DNA from: AP-16 sp046727735
Lineage (GTDB): Bacteria > Pseudomonadota > Alphaproteobacteria > Rhizobiales > Xanthobacteraceae
Length of the DNA: 64,000 bases
Direction: 5' to 3'
Assembly (NCBI GenBank): GCA_046727735.1
Contig: JBKPDF010000046.1
Span: forward strand, 1 to 64,000
Part shown: piece after piece, positions 61,450-64,000 of the stretch
Layout: every line of letters begins with the position of its first letter
Position numbering within the stretch: position 1 is the first letter of the stretch
Made by a program: the position numbers and the translations under genes
The notes under the pieces: model-generated
Databases searched by the model: none
Told to the model about the DNA's origin: nothing
The model's input: the letters and a program-made list of their open reading frames with translations, nothing else

Positions 61450-62868
61450 GTGCCCGAGATCCTTACCCCCGATCTGTGCGTGATCGGCGCGGGCTCCGGC
61501 GGCTTGTCGGTTGCGGCGGCCGCGGCCGCGTTCGGCGTCCCGGTCGTGTTGATCGAGAAAGGCAGGATGGGCGGCGACTGCCTCAATTACGGCTGCGTGC
61601 CCTCGAAAGCGCTGCTCGCGGCCGCCAAGCGCGCCGATGCGGTGCGTCAGGGCGCGCCGCCCGGCATCGCTGCGGAACAACCGCAAATCGATTTCGCACA
61701 AGTCGTCGCAGACGTGCACCGCGTCATCGCGGCCATCGCGCCCAACGATTCGGTCGAGCGCTTCACCGGGCTCGGGGTGCGGGTGATCCAAGGGGCGGCG
61801 CGTTTTACGGATGCGCGCACCGTCGCGGTCGCCGATTTCGAGATCCGGGCCCGCCGCTTCGTGCTGGCGACCGGCTCCTCCCCGGCCGTACCGCCGATTC
61901 CCGGTCTCGACCGCGTGCGCTATTTCACCAATGAGACGATTTTCGACCTCGCCGAGCTGCCGCGCCGGTTGCTGGTGATCGGCGGCGGCCCGATCGGGCT
62001 CGAGCTCGCGCAAGCGTTCCGCCGGCTCGGCGCGCAAGTGATCGTGCTCGAAGCGGAGACGCCGCTCGCAAAGGACGATCCGGAATGCGCCGCGGTGCTG
62101 CTCGACGCGCTGCGCCAGGACGGCGTCGAGATCCGCTCGCAGACCAAAGTGGTGGAGGCGGCGTGCGGCTCGGACATCAAGCTCAGCGTCGAAGGCCCTG
62201 GCGGCGCCGAGACGATCGAGGGCAGCCATCTGCTGATCGCGGCAGGGCGGCAGCCCAATGTCAAAGGCCTCGGTCTCGAGCGTGCCCGCATCCGGCAGGG
62301 CCCGCATGGCATCAAGGTGCGCAGGGGCCTCAGGACCACGAACCGCAGGGTCTACGCGATCGGCGACGCGGTCGGCGGCCTGCAGTTCACGCACGTCTCG
62401 AATTATCACGCCGGCCTGGTCATCCGGAACGCGCTGTTCCGGCTGCCGATCCGTCCTAGACGCGAATCCATGCCGTGGGTCACCTATACGGATCCCGAGC
62501 TGGCCCAGGTCGGCCTGACGGAGGTGCAAGCCAAAGAACGCGGCGCTATCCGGGTGCTGCGCTGGCCGTATCATGAAAACGACCGCGCCCAGACCGAGCG
62601 CGAGACGCGCGGCCACATCAAGGTCATCGTCAGCCCGCGCGGCCGGATCTTGGGCGCGACGATCGTCGGCACCCAGGCGGGCGAGGTGATCGCGCCCTGG
62701 GCGCTTGCCATGCAGCGCGGGTTGAATATCCGGGCCTTTGCCGAGGTCGTGCTGCCTTACCCGACGCTTTCCGAAGTCGGCAAGCGTGCCGCCCTGACGT
62801 ATTTCGCGCCCGCCGCGACGAACCGCTGGGTGCGGCGCCTCATCGCCCTGCTGCGCCGGTTGGGCTGA
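61450..62868 (+). CDS. FAD pyridine nucleotide-disulfide oxidoreductase (dihydrolipoamide dehydrogenase/MerA-like)
   Basis: 472-aa class I flavoprotein. FAD site LCVIGAGSGGLSVAAAAA, redox-active pair GGDCLNYGCVPSKALL (C46 and C51 approximately), NAD(P) site LLVIGGGPIGLELAQAF, and YAIGDAVGGLQFTHVSNYHAG. The C-terminal dimer loop reads PYPTLSEVGKRAALTYF: where lipoamide dehydrogenase has the catalytic His (HPT), a Tyr is present, and no C-terminal Cys pair for mercury exists. The true substrate is therefore unclear. Starts GTG at 61450, next to the TVP38 gene. Confidence 0.85.
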   Translation: MPEILTPDLCVIGAGSGGLSVAAAAAAFGVPVVLIEKGRMGGDCLNYGCVPSKALLAAAKRADAVRQGAPPGIAAEQPQIDFAQVVADVHRVIAAIAPNDSVERFTGLGVRVIQGAARFTDARTVAVADFEIRARRFVLATGSSPAVPPIPGLDRVRYFTNETIFDLAELPRRLLVIGGGPIGLELAQAFRRLGAQVIVLEAETPLAKDDPECAAVLLDALRQDGVEIRSQTKVVEAACGSDIKLSVEGPGGAETIEGSHLLIAAGRQPNVKGLGLERARIRQGPHGIKVRRGLRTTNRRVYAIGDAVGGLQFTHVSNYHAGLVIRNALFRLPIRPRRESMPWVTYTDPELAQVGLTEVQAKERGAIRVLRWPYHENDRAQTERETRGHIKVIVSPRGRILGATIVGTQAGEVIAPWALAMQRGLNIRAFAEVVLPYPTLSEVGKRAALTYFAPAATNRWVRRLIALLRRLG

Positions 62869-62954
62869 TCGCCGCAAACCGTTTCGCCCAAATTCGGCTG
62901 GTACGCCGTGCTAGTACGGAATATTGAGCCGCTTGCGCGGTTGTGGGTTGAGCG

Positions 62955-64000
62955 ATGACGCAAACGACGACGGCGGGCAGCGGCGATCCGCGCCCCCGCT
63001 CTACGTGGTTCGGGCTCTCGGGCAAGCTCCTCGTGCTCACGATCCTGTTCGTGATGATCGCGGAGGTGCTGATCTATGTGCCCTCGATGGCCAATTTCCG
63101 CCTGAACTGGCTCAAGGACCGACTCGCCTCGGCGCATACCGCGGCGCTCGTGCTCGATGCGGTGCCGCCGCGAGGCACGGTGCCCGAAGGCCTCACGCGC
63201 AGAATTCTCGAGGATGTCGGCGCCAAGGCCATCGCCATGAAGATCGGCAGCACGCGGCGCATGCTGGCGAGCTCGGAACCCCTGCCGCCGGTCGCGCACG
63301 ATTACGATATGCGCGAGGTCTCGGCGTTCCGCGCCATCATGGACGCCGTGGGGACGCTGTTGTCGGGCCGTCACGACCTCATGCGCGTGGTCGGCCCCGC
63401 CCCGATGGGCGGCGATTTCATTGAGCTCGTCATGGAAGAGGCGCCGCTGCAGCTCGCGATGTGGCGTTTCTCGCGCAACATCCTGGTGCTCTCCCTGATC
63501 ATCTCCGGGATCACGGCCTCGCTCGTATATTTCGCTCTGCATTATCTGCTCGTGCGGCCGATGCGGCGCATCACCGCCAATATGACGGCGTTCCGCGGCG
63601 ATCCGGAAAATCCGGCGCGCGTCATCGTCGCCTCCGGCCGGCGCGACGAGATCGGTCTCGCCGAGCGCGAGCTCGCCGTCATGCAGGGCGATCTTGCCTC
63701 CATGCTGCAGCACAAGAGCCGGCTCGCGGCGCTCGGGCTCGCGGTCTCGAAGATCAATCACGATCTGCGCAACCTGCTCGCGTCCGCGCAACTCTTCTCC
63801 GATCGCCTCTCGAGCCTCAACGACGAGCGCGTGCAGCGCTTTGCCCCGAAGCTGATGCGGGCGCTCGAGCGTGCGATCGCGTTCTGCCAGTCGACGCTGT
63901 CTTACGGCCAGGCCCACGAGCCGCCGCCCGACCGCCGCATGGTGGCGCTCGAGCCGCTCGTCGAGGAGGTGCGCGAGACGCTCGCGCTCGGGCCGGACGC
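62955..64000 (+). CDS. Sensor histidine kinase, 3' end cut by window
   Basis: First 348 codons of a membrane sensor kinase. A helix near residues 22-44 (GKLLVLTILFVMIAEVLIYVP) and a second near 175-200 flank a periplasmic domain of about 130 residues. A HAMP-like region (LVRPMRRITANMTAFRGDPENPARVI) follows, then the phospho-acceptor helix VSKINHDLRNLLASAQLFSDRL, with His in a KINHDLRNLL H-box. The ATP-binding domain lies outside. Partner regulator not visible. The HDLRN pattern resembles atypical kinases of rhizobia. Confidence 0.88.
   Translation, partial: MTQTTTAGSGDPRPRSTWFGLSGKLLVLTILFVMIAEVLIYVPSMANFRLNWLKDRLASAHTAALVLDAVPPRGTVPEGLTRRILEDVGAKAIAMKIGSTRRMLASSEPLPPVAHDYDMREVSAFRAIMDAVGTLLSGRHDLMRVVGPAPMGGDFIELVMEEAPLQLAMWRFSRNILVLSLIISGITASLVYFALHYLLVRPMRRITANMTAFRGDPENPARVIVASGRRDEIGLAERELAVMQGDLASMLQHKSRLAALGLAVSKINHDLRNLLASAQLFSDRLSSLNDERVQRFAPKLMRALERAIAFCQSTLSYGQAHEPPPDRRMVALEPLVEEVRETLALGPD

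Overview
This is a GC-rich chromosomal window from an alphaproteobacterium, most likely a member of the Hyphomicrobiales (Rhizobiales) close to Bradyrhizobium, Rhodopseudomonas or Xanthobacteraceae. The evidence is gene content and order: ahcY - HPr - EIIA - short HprK - ChvG/ChvI next to pckA; cycM-kdsB-pheA; nudC/ffs/dnaX/ybaB/recR; and rpmH-rnpA-yidC-engB-argB-dapD-dapE facing def-fmt-truA. GC-rich palindromic intergenic repeats of the kind common in these genomes support it. The species cannot be read from the sequence alone.

Layout. 1-7 kb (minus strand): lepA (cut by the window edge), ahcY with a promoter and a perfect 20-bp palindrome, then the regulatory PTS and the ChvG-ChvI two-component system. 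7-11 kb (plus): a HugZ-like flavoprotein, PEP carboxykinase and an L-2-hydroxyglutarate oxidase-like enzyme. 11-15.5 kb (minus): a frameshifted NhaD-type antiporter and DNA polymerase I, whose proofreading site has lost its metal ligands. 15.7-23 kb: sugar nucleotide genes (ugd, phosphoglucomutase/phosphomannomutase), a membrane aspartic protease, an FAD monooxygenase, pheA, kdsB and a membrane-anchored cytochrome c. 23-33 kb (plus): a yej-type peptide ABC transporter with two tandem binding proteins and a PIN toxin-antitoxin pair lodged between the second permease and the ATPase, then a GhrA-like reductase. 33-37 kb (minus): livHMGF without a binding protein. 37-43 kb: NlpC/P60 hydrolase with a MarR regulator, an M17 aminopeptidase, a decayed-looking Flp/Tad pilus island (prepilin peptidase, two tandem Flp pilins, a possible third, a truncated TadD-like lipoprotein) and an Lrp regulator. 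43-53 kb: nudC, SRP RNA, dnaX-ybaB-recR, an AmpG-like permease, rmuC, and def-fmt-truA with a second PIN toxin-antitoxin module inserted between def and fmt. 53-64 kb: dapE-dapD, a double-frameshifted HAD phosphatase, argB, engB, yidC, rnpA, rpmH, then a TVP38 membrane protein paired with a disulfide oxidoreductase, and a histidine kinase cut by the window end.

Most of the window is core metabolism and housekeeping in tightly overlapping operons (many 1-8 nt overlaps). The most unusual points are two unrelated toxin-antitoxin modules that each interrupt a conserved operon and are translationally stitched to their neighbours, the loss of proofreading residues in PolA, an intergenic repeat family whose central hairpin keeps pairing while changing sequence, and a tandem pilin duplication with a conserved leader. 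I see no CRISPR array, tRNA, rRNA, insertion sequence or prophage. I did not find a convincing wholly new multi-gene system.
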